Positions 27,373-38,700 are shown, counted from the stretch's first letter. The stretch: DNA of 64,000 bases from Aurantiochytrium sp. KH105 (GCA_003116975.1 BGKB01000087.1:124001-188000); one strand, 5' to 3'. The notes: generated from the sequence alone by a model not told the origin. Numbers and translations are program-made.

Positions 27373-28974
27373 TTACTCGAGACCGAGCTCCGCGGCGCGG
27401 CCGTGCACCTGCTTCTCAGCGGCGATGGCGGCGTTCTGCTTCTCACGAAGCTCGACCTGAAGCTTGGCAATTTCGGCCTTGAGAGAGTCGAAGTTGACCT
27501 TGGCCTCGAGGAGAGCAGGGTCGTGCTCGGCCTTGGCGTGGGCTTCCGGAGTGGCAGCCTCTACAGTGGCGAGCTTGTGGTCGGCAGCCTTTTCGAGCTG
27601 CTTGCGGAGCTGCAGGTACGAGCGTACGACCTTCCACTCACCATCAGCAGCCTCGGTTTCGGCGTCGCGGACGAGGAAGAAGGGAGCGGTGGCGACGCCA
27701 AAGTGCTTGGCCAGGACGGCACCCTCGCTCGAGGGGTCGAGGACGTCGGCAACAGCAGTGTAGCCAATCCAGTCCTCGACACTGTCCTTGACAATCTTTT
27801 CCGCGACGTCATTGCACTTGCGGCAGTAAGATCCGTCCTCGGTGAGCTTTTTGACCATGATGCAGGCAATGTCAGTCTCCGGGTGGTGGCGGGTGAGCGC
27901 GAGGGCCTTGACGCCGGTCTTCTCGAGAGACTCGGGCTTGAGGACCTCGGGCTGTGCCGGCTCGGAGGCCTTGGCAGGCTTGGCGGCCACCGCGACGCTC
28001 GGGGCAGGAGTCGGGGTCTCGACGGGCTCGTGGGACTCAACGTGGAGGCCGCACTCCTGGAATTTGCCGCCGAATCGGGTGTTGCGCGGGTCCTCGCCCT
28101 CCTGCACGGGGCGCGAGGAGTGCCAGTCTCCGACCGTGGCGTAGCCCTTGGCCTGGAGCGGGTGCGCAGGGAGATCGAAGCGGTCCATGTACTCGGCGAC
28201 GTCATCATCGGTCATGCGGAGCATGGGCAACAGCTTGAAGCGGCCCTGCTGGAAGCCGATGGGCTTCATGTTGGCACGAGCCTTTGTCTGTGAGGCGCGC
28301 AGGCCAGAGAGAAGCACGAGCGGGTTGGGCTCGAGGGACTCGAGGCCGGCCTGCATGGGCTCGACCTTGGTGAGGCGGCCATAGAGCGAGTGAGACTCGG
28401 CATCCTCGGCTTCCCAGAGCTTGCCGTAGAGGGCCTCCATACGGGCGGCGCTCCACTGCGAGTTCGTGGAAACGGTAAGGTTAAGGTTGAGCGTCTCCCG
28501 GAGCGTCTCGGCGTACTGGTAGGTCTCCGGGGGCAGGTATCCGGTGTCTACCCAGACGACGGGGATGTCGGGCTTGACCTGAGTGGCGAGGTGGAGAAGG
28601 ACGGCCGACTGGATGCCAAACGAGGTGGACATGGCGAGACGGCCATCGAACTCTTCGAGGGCCCAGCGCAGCACGGAGAGCGGGTCTCGCTCCAAGCTCG
28701 ACAGCTCTCCGTTCATGCGCTCGAGTTCTGACACGGTGTCATGTTCCGGGGAGGGGGCCTGATGGAGGGCCGCTGCGGCGGTGCTAAGCTTTTGCTGGCG
28801 GCGCCTGTTCTTCTGGTCGAGTCCGGCACCGTTGACGCCTCCGCTGGAGAGCGTCGAGGCGGAGAATCCGCGGACCACGTCCTTGCTGGCCGTCGACCTC
28901 CACGTCCTGCCCGCCACGCTGAAGGCCCTCTTGCGGACGGCCGTGCGGGCCAGTGACGTTGACGCGCGGTACAT
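27373..28974 (-). CDS. PAPS reductase-type sulfonucleotide reductase with thioredoxin-like C-terminal domain
   Basis: 533 residues from the ATG at 28972-28974. The N terminus (MYRASTSLARTAVRKRAFS...) is Arg/Ser/Ala-rich without acidic residues, like a mitochondrial or other organelle targeting peptide. Residues about 95-315 match the CysH family: STSFGIQSAVLLHL (PP-loop), VVWVDTGYLPPETYQYAE, LLSGLRASQTKAR, GYATVGDWHSS and the catalytic ECGLH (C308). The paired cysteines that hold the 4Fe-4S cluster of APS reductases are absent, so PAPS is the likelier substrate, although cluster-free APS reductases exist. A Pro/Ala linker is followed by a thioredoxin-like domain (about 355-460) with SYCRKC (C384/C387) and ATAPFFLV (cis-Pro), then a coiled-coil tail. 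The reaction would give sulfite for cysteine synthesis. Confidence 0.88.
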   Translation of the reverse strand: MYRASTSLARTAVRKRAFSVAGRTWRSTASKDVVRGFSASTLSSGGVNGAGLDQKNRRRQQKLSTAAAALHQAPSPEHDTVSELERMNGELSSLERDPLSVLRWALEEFDGRLAMSTSFGIQSAVLLHLATQVKPDIPVVWVDTGYLPPETYQYAETLRETLNLNLTVSTNSQWSAARMEALYGKLWEAEDAESHSLYGRLTKVEPMQAGLESLEPNPLVLLSGLRASQTKARANMKPIGFQQGRFKLLPMLRMTDDDVAEYMDRFDLPAHPLQAKGYATVGDWHSSRPVQEGEDPRNTRFGGKFQECGLHVESHEPVETPTPAPSVAVAAKPAKASEPAQPEVLKPESLEKTGVKALALTRHHPETDIACIMVKKLTEDGSYCRKCNDVAEKIVKDSVEDWIGYTAVADVLDPSSEGAVLAKHFGVATAPFFLVRDAETEAADGEWKVVRSYLQLRKQLEKAADHKLATVEAATPEAHAKAEHDPALLEAKVNFDSLKAEIAKLQVELREKQNAAIAAEKQVHGRAAELGLE

Positions 28975-29710
28975 GGTCTCTGTTTGTTTGTATGTCTCTC
29001 TCTCTTGCGCGCCGCGACGGTGCGCGAGCAAAGGGAGCGAGTGGACGAGCTAGCGAGCGAACGGGCGAGCGAGCGAACGATCGATCAAAGGCTTCTCTCT
29101 GCTGCGCTGCGGCCTCGCGCCAAGTCGGTACGACTTTCGAGGTCTCGGCGATTGGGGATTTGCTTTTGCCTCGCTCGCGCTTGCTTTGCTTTGCTTTGCT
29201 TTGCTTGGCTGGTTTCTTCTTTCTTCGGCGCTCTCGCTGTTCTCGCCGACTCCCTTCCTTTTCTTTCTTTCTCGATTCCCTTTCTCGATTCCTCTCAGAG
29301 CTTCTTTCTTCCCTTCTTGTCGTTCGTTCGTTTGTTTGTTGTTTGCTGGTTTGTTTGGCTGTTTGTTTGTTTGTTTGTTTGTTTCGTTGATTGTGTGAGT
29401 GATGTTTGTACGCTGCGCCTCTCTCTTTCCTCATCTTTCTCAATTTTCTTCTTTTTTTTCTTTTTCTTTCTTTTTATCGTCGTCACCACCCGCTAGCGCG
29501 AGCCGCCGCTCACCGGCCACGGCCGGAGGACCACCCGCCTCGTGCACCCGCCGTCGGGAAATCGCAGAAAGAAAACTCGCGCCAGCTGCGGCGTCTGCCG
29601 AGCTCCTCCCAAAAGCCAAGACACGCCCAGCCAGGCCAGGCCAAGGCCAAGGCTTGCCGGGCCGGCCTCGGCGCACGGCTGGCCCGAGCGCCCGAGGCCG
29701 AGAGAGGCCG

Positions 29711-29785
29711 CTTTTCTTTTCTTTCTTTTCTTTCTTTTCTTTTCTTTCTTTCTTTCTTTCTTTCTTTCTTTTCTTTTCTTTTCTT
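29711..29785. repeat. CTTT/CTTTT polypyrimidine microsatellite
   Basis: About 75 bp of uninterrupted pyrimidine on the + strand built from CTTT and CTTTT units. Confidence 0.9.
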
Positions 29786-31471
29786 CCCTGCTTCCCTCTC
29801 TCAATTCTGCACGGTTGGAACGTTTTCGTTTTTCCGTGCTTGCGTTTGCCGCGAGATGACGATGATGATGGCGGTGACGACGGCGCCGAGCGCCGGTCTC
29901 TGTCGGCCTCGCGCCGGGCGCCCGGGGCGAGGCGGGCGGCAAGGCCGGCGGCACGGCGGGCGGCAGCCCGCGCGGGGAGACGGCGATTAGCGTGGCCGGC
30001 TGCAGCGGCGCGGCGCGGCGCAGCGAGCGAGGGAGCGAGGGAGCGAGGGCAAGCAAGGCAGCGCGGCGGCGCTCTCGAGGCCGCGTTCTCTTCGTTCCAA
30101 GGCGCGTTCCAAGGGCCTGGCTGTCCCTCACGAACGTCACCGCCCTCGCGGCGCTGGCCTCTGCCGCGGTGGTTAGGTCGCGCGCGACCCCCCGAACTTT
30201 GTTTGTTTTTTTCTTCTTTGCCTGAGAGAGAGAGACTGCCACTGCTGTGCCGGCCGGCCGGCGAGGCGACCAGACGCTGCGCGCATTGTCCTCGCCGTGT
30301 GCTCGCGCGCGAAGGCAGCTGCAGCTGCAGCAGCAGGGCGGACTCGCCGCCAGGGCCGGGCGGGTGCCGAAGCGTGCATGCATGCATGCATGAGGATGGA
30401 GGGACGGAGGGACAGTCCTGGCGCCTGGCAGTGGCGTGCGGAGGAGCGAGTGCACTGTGCGCTGGTCAGCAACGGTACAGCGATCAAAAATTGATCATCA
30501 CTGGTTGGCGACACGGCCAGGCCAGGCCAGGCCGGGATGTGTTTGATTGATCGTGCACGTGCATCGGACTGCGGCAGCCAGCCGCAGCTTCAAACAAATG
30601 CAGATGAGAGTGGCCAACACAACCTCCCAGTTGCGAGTGGCCAGCGACGGAGCGAGAGCAATAAAATGACGATCGATACACGGGATGGGCGGACAAATGC
30701 GCGCACGCACGCACAAACCTGGCTGGCTGGTCATGGCTGGCTGGCTGGCTGAGTGGCCAAAATGCGAGACGCGGATGATTGCTGCAAGCCTGCTTGCTTG
30801 AACTTTCCTCAGCTGCCGGCTATGATGAGGCGAGAGGAAGCATCTTCATGCCAGCGCAGCAGCGAGCTTTTGCCCCCCCCCAAAAAAAAAAAAGAAACCT
30901 CCGTCCTGAGACTCGAGAAGAGCGCTGCGAGTTGAATAGAGGTGAGTGGCGACAGCAAGAAAAGATCATAACGGCTCGGCCACGGCCGGCCTTCTGCAGC
31001 TGCTGCTCGCACGCACACAACTGTGATTCACGTCAAAAAACGGTCAACCACCGGACTAATTATTGCTCGCAGCAGCCAGCAGCATCCAGAAAGCAAGCGG
31101 AGGAAGCAAAGCAAAGCCAAGCAAGCGAAGCGAAGCGAGCGGCAACGACCATTTATAGCGAAGCGATAAAGAAGCGAGCGGTGCGGAATACGGCCAGCAA
31201 CATCGACCCCCGTATAACTAATTAGCTCGCAAACAACCCACCTGCCAGCGACAGAAGAAAACAGCCAAAAGAAAAGAAGAAAATGCCCCCCCCAGCCTGC
31301 GCTCACGGCGCCAGGGTAGCGCGTCCCAGAATGCGTTGCGCAGACCGCGGCGCGGCGGTGGTGACGTCGCTGCGAGACTGACGTTTGTTTGCCGGAGCAG
31401 GGCGCAGAAAGAGAGGGAAGGGAAGGGAGGCGGAAGGAAAATCTAGCGTTGCTACTTGAGGCTACCGAGGC

Positions 31472-31546
31472 GAGGCAAGGCAAGGTATAGGGCAAGGCAA
31501 GGTAGGGCAAGGCAAGGCAAGGTAGGGCAAGGCAAGGCAAGGCAAG
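31472..31546. repeat. GGCAA pentanucleotide tandem repeat
   Basis: About 15 units of GGCAA and variants GGTAG/GGTATAG, in the gene-poor region. The same motif recurs at 42066-42094. Confidence 0.9.
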
Positions 31547-33373
31547 CATTCTGGCGCTGGTGTGGATGTCGGTGGGACGCTCCGAGCCCTTGATTTCTTC
31601 TTCTTTTCGAAGGTTGCTTTTGGAGTTGTCTGTTTTGTCAGAGAAACCCCATTCTGTCTGTATAGGCCATTGGCCATGTATACGTGGTGGCCGTGATCGT
31701 CATGATGGACGGGTGCATCTGTTGCTGATGATGAAGACGAGGATGAAGGTTGAGGCCGAGGAGGTAAAAAACTCGCGCGCATGATGAACCGCGCTCCGAA
31801 CTGGCTGGTGCCGCTCTCTGAAGCTTGAAGCGGATGTCTGCACGGACATGAATGGCCAAGGAGGGCCACGTACGCGGTCCGGAAGGGCTGACGACAGTCC
31901 ACCCCGGCCGACGGTTCGGAACGCTGCAGAACGCCTGCGCAATGGCCAGCCGCCCTTGAAAGTATAAATTAGATTGATGTGCAACCGGAAGTCCCCAACC
32001 GTGCCAATGGATGTAGCCTATGGATGAATGAATGGATGGATGGATGGATAAATTTGTCACCAACCAATCAATGGCAAACAAACTTTTGCAACGGCGGTAG
32101 GTAGGTATAAGTATAGGTATAGTAACTTTCCGTTTAGGTCATTGGGATGATGGCCCGTTCTTGGACCTGTCCGCTGCCAGAATCTTGGCAGCTAGCTGAG
32201 GCAGAGTAAAGACTTGTCCTCTCCTCACCTCACCTCATCGCATCGCTTCGCTTCGCATCGTTGCGGCATTTCTTGGCGATGGACGCGGTCCTCCGAAAAC
32301 TTTTCTGCAGCTGCAGCTGTCCTAATTCGGTTTTTCTCTTATTCACCACGACCGGAACAGGCTCGTTGCTGCAGTGCAGTGCACTGGTCCGTCAAACTCC
32401 ATCTTCCACAGCGCCCGAGTCGCAGTCGGCGGCAACGTCACAACAGCAGGACCCGGGCGCATCCAGATCTTCTGTAACTTTGAGAACACCCTCGAATTTG
32501 CGTTGCGCGCGTTCTTTTCCAACGCGCGTTCCTCGTCGCGCGTTCCTCAAGCACGCCGCGGGAATATTCCGATAGTTTTGCCGACACTGAATCGGCCCGC
32601 TCGATTGACGTCACTGAGAAGGTTTCTCCACCAATAAAAAGATTTCATGTGTCACGGAGCATTGATTGATGCCGTAACGGTCGGTCATGTGTGCGTCATT
32701 GCGGTAGTGGTGTATGTCACGGGGAAATACAACTATTCAAGATAAAAATCGTCAGCTTCGAGACATTCACACTGACCTTGGAATGGATCATGTGGGGGAG
32801 GGGCAAGTCTGACAATAGGTGCAGTGGCAAAGGGGACCGCAGTAACGTAAAAGAGCGCAGTGGAGGTGAATCCTGGCCTGGGAACTTTTTCTCCGAAGGC
32901 GCTCAGCCTCTCGAAACCATCAAAACTAGAATCCACCAATCGCACGCAACAGGTACGTCCCATCCGCGTCGCAGGCGAGGCCGTCGTCGCCGCTGCGAAG
33001 GTCATTCATCGCTGCCACCGACCACGCGTGCAGACGTCTCGTCGCCGCCCCCTCGGAAAGGTCTCGCGCTCCGTATCCTGGACGTTGCGAAACGTTGCGG
33101 GGGGACCCTTGGGTCGTCTAAAGATACGAACGAGCCAGTCTGGCACAAGGGGATGCCTGCCTGTCTGCCTGCCTGCCTGTCTGGCCGCTTTTGCAGAAGC
33201 GGCGAAGCCTAGGCTGCAGCTCGTGTGGCAAGCTTGGGCCGGGCAGCAAGGACTCGCCTTACGTGGCTTGTTGACCCTCTTGAAACTTTGAAACGCGGAA
33301 TTGATTTTGACTAACGGCGCGCCAAACATGACTTGTGACAGAAATCTACTAAAGACCTACTCCAACAAGCAAA

Positions 33374-33901
33374 ATGTCGAACCCCACGGTTTTCTTTGAC
33401 ATCAAGATCGGCGGCGCCGACGCCGGCCGTCTCGAGTTCGAGCTCTACGCCGACACCGTGCCCAAGACCGCTGAGAACTTCCGCGCTCTCTGCACCGGCG
33501 AGAAGGGCACCGGCAAGTCCGGCAAGCCCCTTCACTACAAGGGCTCGAAGTTCCACCGCATCATCAAAGAGTTCATGTGCCAGGGTGGTGACTTTACCCG
33601 CGGCAACGGCACCGGCGGTGAGTCCATCTACGGCGAGAAGTTTGCCGATGAGTCCTTCGCTGGCAAGGCTGGTAAGCACACCGGCTTCGGCTGCCTCTCT
33701 ATGGCCAACGCTGGCCCCAACACCAACGGCTCGCAGTTCTTCATCTGCACCGCCGATACCCCTTGGCTCGACGGCAAGCACGTTGTCTTCGGCAAGCTCC
33801 TCAAGGGCGACGACGTCCTCAAGTCCATGGAGGCTGTCGGCAGCGGCAGCGGCGCCACCTCCAAACCTGTCGAAATTGCCGACTGCGGCCAGATCGCCTA
33901 A
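33374..33901 (+). CDS. Cyclophilin A-type peptidyl-prolyl cis-trans isomerase, divergent-loop class
   Basis: 175 residues, single exon, ATG in AAAATG context. A complete single cyclophilin domain with the active-site residues R62, F67, Q70 ([14 protein letters not shown]), W131 (the residue behind cyclosporin binding) and H136. It has the divergent loop KSGKPLH (48-54) together with C40, E83 and a late Cys (C171), the set described for redox-sensitive plant and nematode cyclophilins. No targeting signal, so cytosolic. Third positions are nearly all C/G, implying high expression. It accelerates proline isomerisation in protein folding. Confidence 0.97.
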   Translation: MSNPTVFFDIKIGGADAGRLEFELYADTVPKTAENFRALCTGEKGTGKSGKPLHYKGSKFHRIIKEFMCQGGDFTRGNGTGGESIYGEKFADESFAGKAGKHTGFGCLSMANAGPNTNGSQFFICTADTPWLDGKHVVFGKLLKGDDVLKSMEAVGSGSGATSKPVEIADCGQIA

Positions 33902-34219
33902 GTTGGAACCTTCGATGATGATGATGACTACTGTGCCCCATGTGGCATGCTCAACTTCATCTTTTGCGTGTTCTTGCGTTGCCTGCTAGCTAGCTCATTG
34001 CAATAGCACTTGACTCCAAAGTCAAAGATGACGCGAACGCTCACGTTACGTAACTCGTTCAGTTTTTTTCCTTCTCTTTTTTTATCATCTCTTTTTCTGA
34101 TTCTTTATACATTGCCTGTCTGCCGCAAGAAGAGAGGATTTGTTGTTGCACAAACGTAATCTGCTTGCTTTCTGTTATGACCAACACATGCATTTCTCTT
34201 TCGACTCTCGCGCAAATCC
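33902..34219. other. Intergenic between convergent genes
   Basis: 318 bp of AT-richer 3'-UTR-like sequence after the cyclophilin stop. Nothing else seen. Confidence 0.6.
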
Positions 34220-35422
34220 TCATCGCAGACGCCACGAGGGTCCATACATCTCGAAAAACTCGTGCTCCGGTACATCCTCGGGTAAACTCGATTGAGCATC
34301 CGCTAGCTCTGCCACGACGCGCGTCCACGTTTTCGCAGCTGCTGCAAAATCGTACCCCCCCGCTCCCGTCACGAGCAATGGTACACGCGTTGGGCCCTCG
34401 ACGCAGAGCTCCCGAATTATCCTCGTACAAGCAACGATATCCTCCGCCTCAAGACTCAAACCTCCTCGCGGGTCTGCCTTGAGCGCATCCACTCCACACA
34501 CAAAAACGACCGCGCCGGGAGAAAAAAACGCAAAGGAATCGCGAAAGACTTTCTCAAAGGCGAAAAGAAAAGCAGCGCGATCTGACTCATGTGTAAACGG
34601 AACGTTCACGTTATAGCCTTCGCCCTTTCCCTTTCCACGACACGCGGAATCGCCTGTCCCGGGGAAGAAACCAGGCTCTCGCTGGTGTAACGAGATGGTG
34701 AGCACCTTGTTCGAATGCAAAAAGGCGCGTTCCGTGCCATCGCCATGATGCACGTCAATGTCAACAATCATGACACGGCCAAATCGTCGCTGCAGTTCCT
34801 GAGCGGCAAGCACAATGTCATTTACAAAGCAAAACCCGGACGCCCGACTGCTCGCGGCGTGATGTCGCCCTCCACATAAATTTACCGCAATGTCTGCACT
34901 TCCGGCCGCGAGCTCGGCGGCCGCGCAGAGACTTGCACCAGCGATCCACAGAGCGTGCTGTAACACGTGCGGAAACGGTGCTGCATCGTCTACCAAGTTG
35001 TATGCCATGAGCTCCTCGCGAGACGCCTCCTCAAAAGCGCCCAAGATCTGGAGATATGCGTCCTCGTGAAGAGCACGCGCTGCCTGCAAGCTTGCAGGTT
35101 GCGGTTCGACCACCTTGACGCGATCGAGAAGTCCGCTTGCTGTAATGAGCGCCTGCACGATCTCGTTGCGGCCCGCGTCGCAACGCCGCCGCCGCCTCTT
35201 TCTTGCCCTCACGCGTTCTGGGCTCTTGTCTGCGCTATCCTCGTCGGCGCTCTCATCATCCTCGTCGCTCCCGCCCCAAACATCTTCTGGGAGCGCAGTG
35301 AGTCCGCGCCCGTGCCGCACGTCAGCGATTCGGTGGTGGGCTGGGACCGCGTCGGAGGCTCGAACGAGGTTACGGCTCGTCACGAGTGTCACGCGAGCGT
35401 CTTCTGGCTTCGGAGGGTCCAT
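34220..35422 (-). CDS. Class I-like histone deacetylase
   Basis: 400 residues from ATG (35420-35422). The zinc-hydrolase core has GGRHHAASSRASGFCFVND (His pair 187-188), DIDVHHGDGTE with D223 and H225 as metal ligands, a third ligand D312 in FVCGVDALKADPRGGL, and GAGGYD around 352 with the transition-state Tyr. The family usually has GAD at the third ligand and GGGGY at the last, so both are mildly divergent. Between the first strand and the core, residues about 50-81 are a strongly acidic run followed by RVRARKRRRRR, a probable nuclear localisation signal that ordinary small HDACs lack. It would remove acetyl groups from lysines of histones or other proteins. Confidence 0.92.
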   Translation of the reverse strand: MDPPKPEDARVTLVTSRNLVRASDAVPAHHRIADVRHGRGLTALPEDVWGGSDEDDESADEDSADKSPERVRARKRRRRRCDAGRNEIVQALITASGLLDRVKVVEPQPASLQAARALHEDAYLQILGAFEEASREELMAYNLVDDAAPFPHVLQHALWIAGASLCAAAELAAGSADIAVNLCGGRHHAASSRASGFCFVNDIVLAAQELQRRFGRVMIVDIDVHHGDGTERAFLHSNKVLTISLHQREPGFFPGTGDSACRGKGKGEGYNVNVPFTHESDRAAFLFAFEKVFRDSFAFFSPGAVVFVCGVDALKADPRGGLSLEAEDIVACTRIIRELCVEGPTRVPLLVTGAGGYDFAAAAKTWTRVVAELADAQSSLPEDVPEHEFFEMYGPSWRLR

Positions 35423-35887
35423 CCTATCAAGGGCTTTTGGTTGGGGGCTCGCTCCTTATCGTCGCGACGGTTAAGCGCAACAATAGCCAAGAAGCTCTGC
35501 CAAGTCGCTGCCAAGGACCAAGAAAGTGGCACGCACTTCTGAATATCCATCACCACTGCGCACAAAGCACAATTGTCAAACCCTTTGTCGTGGTCACGAA
35601 TGTAGCAAGCTCCTCGATCAGCCGAAATGAAAGCTAACCTTGTTGTCCTCCCTCCTTCTCTCCCTCATTTCCTCCAAAAAAAGTAAAGAAAAAAAATCTC
35701 CAACGGTTCGTTTTTTCGTATGGCGGCTTTTGGCAAAGTATCATCACACAGACAGAAAGACAGACAGACAGACAGACAGGCAGACAACGCAGGTTCTCGA
35801 CGCCTCGAACCAGTTGCAGAGAACGTCTTGGCTTGTCTTCTTAGCGCATTGCTTGTGCGCGTTTAGAACTTGCGCGCAAACGTGAAC
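35423..35887. promoter_or_regulatory. Divergent promoter region with CAGA tetramers
   Basis: 465 bp between HDAC (minus) and the EF-hand gene (plus). CAGA tetramers span 35746-35786, about 100 bp before the plus-strand ATG. Confidence 0.5.
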
Positions 35888-38700
35888 ATGTGGCCACACT
35901 CGGTTCTGCAGAGGACGACTTCGTCGTCTTCCTCAGTCAGAAGACCACGGCCTGGCGCAAATTGCACGTCCGAAACGCAGCACGCACAGCAAGAAAATCA
36001 TGAGTCCAAACGAGTGGCAAACGCAGCGCTGAAACCAGGTGCGCCTCGATTGAAAGGTTCTGGGTTTGCAAATGTCGCGCTCAGCGTTTTGCAAGCGCAT
36101 CGAGAAAAGTCGCACGGTGCTCGGCAAGGTCCGTACGTTCGTTGTCCTCTCTAATTCTTTTTTGGTCACGCAATGTCTTGTACTAACATTCTTTCAATTT
36201 CCTTGACAGCTTTGCCCTTCAGGACGAACATGAGATGCGTAATGAAGACCATCATGTTTTGCGCAAGCTTGGGGACCCGGCCCATTGGGACATCAAGGTC
36301 TATTGGGAAGGCGCTCAGTCGCCCTTTGCAAGTCTTCAATGTCTTACAATGAACCCAAAAGTCAGCCAGCTGCGCTCGACCCTTGTATCGACGGGCAAGA
36401 TTCCATCTGAAACCGAGGTGACCTTTCTTGTTCCCGGAAGCGGGCCCCTGAATCCCCTTCAGGAGTCCCTCTGCGGTATCGGCGTTTTCGGAAGCGCGAG
36501 GCCACTTCAAATCAACATGCGATTGCAAGGAAACCACGCTTCTAGTTACGCACAGAATGATGAGACGCAAGCTCTATTATCAAACGTCAAAGGGGAAGGA
36601 ACGCCTCTGGAAGAAGTGTCAGATATCCTTGCCAAACTCGTGGCGCAGTGCGGACGCAAAGTCTTAACAGTCCTTCTTGCGCGCGTCGATAAGGAGGCGA
36701 GCGGCGAAATTACCTTTGCAGAGCTTAAGGCGGTTATCGACGGTGCACTAGAGCGACTTCAAGGCCCAACAAGTTCCATGCTTCGAGAAGACGTCGTGCG
36801 CGCCTTTGGACGTCTGGACGCTGATCAAAATGGAAGAATCTCTTATGCACAGCTCGTTCAATGTTTACCCAAGCATTTGCAAACCAAGAGTGAACGAATT
36901 TCATCTGCAAGTCAAGAAGCGGAACAAGACCTCGCACATCTCTGCGAGAAGCTCGCCGATTTACACCGGGATGGCCTGCGTCGAAGGATCGCAAGACACG
37001 AGCTCACCCAAACATCCAATACCAACACAACTGCTCATGGTGAAGGTTCCTTCTTGCATCCCGGATTGGGTGTGCGTGGCGAAGTTGAGGGGAGCGGCGC
37101 CCTGGTCACTTTTGTAGCGCGCCATGTGCCCCTTCTTGCAATCCTTGGCGAAAGTGACAAGCAAAATGCTGGAACGCTATCATTCGAGACGCTTGCTGCG
37201 CATCTTCGCCGATGGGAGTGCGACGGTGCTCTCGGGCAGGCCCGACTGCGATCAGCACTTTCGCGTTTTCATGTGTCTGGCAACGCATACGACTATGTCG
37301 GCTTACTTGAGCACGCCATCCCACGTTCAAAAGAGGAAAGATCAGCTCTTCTCGAAGACACACTCTCGCGTGTTCAGACTGAGCTTTTGCGCTTGTCGTT
37401 TGCGGGCGCACGTCTCCAGCAGCTCTTTGCCAAGCTCGATCCGCGGAGCACTGGAAGTATTAACGCCCAGGACTTTGGCACCTTTTTACGACATGACCTG
37501 GGCATCCGTCTGTCCTCGGAGCAAATTAATCAAGTCCTCTACCGCTTTGATCCCGAGCACAAGGGCCAGATTGTCTACGGGGACTTTGTGGCAATGCTGG
37601 AGCGCGGTCATGATCGATGGGACAGCATTCCAGTGCTTACTCGAACAATATCTATTGCCTTGCACAACGCCTTTTTTGACCAAGAATCAAGATCTGTAAA
37701 CCTCGCGCGCGCATTCGAATCGCTTGACATGGATGGAGACGGCATAGTCTCGGCAAGCGATTTGCAAAGGTCGCTGCTCAGATTCGAGCCCTCTGTGGAG
37801 ACAAACATTCCCAGTTTGCACAGGGTGATCGAGTGTCTGCAAGGAGGGAGCGGGGGAATGTCAGCTGCAGCAGCACCACCAAGCTCGCGCACCGCTGGTT
37901 TGGGCGTGACGGGCCTCACGAAGCTTTTGCAGTCCGCGCCGCAGCGATCAATCGACCAACTTCGCGAGGTTTTGCGAAGTGCAATACTGGCCACGTGGCG
38001 CAAGGGCACGCACAACCTGCGCGAGATTTTCGTGCTCCTCGCCGAACCCGCAGCGTCCACCCCTTCGGAGCCCGAGAGCGAAGCGGATGGGGTCATGACT
38101 GCGGATTCGCTGCGTCAAGGCGCCAAAGCTGGCTTGCATCTTCAACTGCGGCGCGACGAGGCCTTTCGCATGATTTACGAGGGCGTCGCCAAGCCTCACG
38201 ATTACACGGCCTTTATTGATTTTGTTTTCCCTGCTGCAGCGCCGACGCTGCACGATGTGGCGGCACGGATCCAGCGTGCGCTCAAGCGCAAAAGTCTGGC
38301 AGGAATGGCCATTCGACGCTTCTTTGAGATCTTCGACCCGAGCGGTTCTGGGGCTATTTCCGAGCCTGATTTCGAGCGCGGGGTCATGCGTCTTGGGCTT
38401 GGGCTCTCTCGCGCAGACGTATCCAAGTTGCTTGCTTCGGGCCTGGTCCGGCAGGATCTGCACTCGCGCCGTATTTCATACGACGAGTTCGTTCGCTTCG
38501 CGCTTCAGTCGGCGTCGTCGCAAGTCCGCGCCGCCCCGTTGCAAGGGCTTCTCCCGCCTCATTTCGAGTCGCAGTCGGTCATGTCCGAGCAAAGTCTCGC
38601 ACCGTTGCCAACTGCTACGACGACGGTTCACAACGCGATCGACCCTGCAACAACTTCGGCCCAGGTGAAGAGGTATTATCTCGCCTCGCGGCCATTCTGA
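35888..38700 (+). CDS. Multi-EF-hand protein, two exons
   Basis: Exon 1 35888-36132, intron 36133-36209 (77 bp), exon 2 36210-38700; 911 residues. The intron has a GTACGT donor, a textbook TACTAAC branch site at 36181-36187, a pyrimidine-rich tract and a GACAG acceptor. The phase-2 join gives HGARQGP followed by FALQDEHEMRNED, although the second exon also has its own ATG (36235). At least six EF-hand-like loops occur: DKEASGEITFAE (~242), DADQNGRISYAQ (~285), DPRSTGSINAQD (~492), DPEHKGQIVYGD (~528), DMDGDGIVSASD (~588) and DPSGSGAISEPD (~790). Only the second and fifth look fully competent for calcium. The segment before the first EF-hand could be a ubiquitin-like fold (weak). Cellular role unknown. 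An AATAAA-like signal follows the stop. Confidence 0.82.

Larger units (their letters stand above)
28975..33373. other. 4.4-kb gene-poor region dense in microsatellites
   Basis: No frame here looks like a protein: all long ones translate repeats. Repeats include TTTGC pentamers (29181-29210), GTTT tetramers (29321-29385), a long CTTT/CTTTT tract (29711-29785), GCAT (30374-30391), GGCT (30720-30751), GGCAA (31472-31546), GGAT (32030-32050) and CCTG (33151-33183). The left end must carry the reductase promoter, the right end that of cyclophilin. A noncoding RNA cannot be excluded. Confidence 0.5.

Noticed and set aside
29399-30550. Plus- and minus-strand frames of 300+ codons in the gene-poor region
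   Set aside because: Sequence is FSFLSF / KKERKKE from the CTTT tract and low-complexity Arg/Ala; no start or domain support.
31028-31549. 173-codon minus-strand frame with LALPCLALP repeats
   Set aside because: Direct translation of the GGCAA microsatellite.
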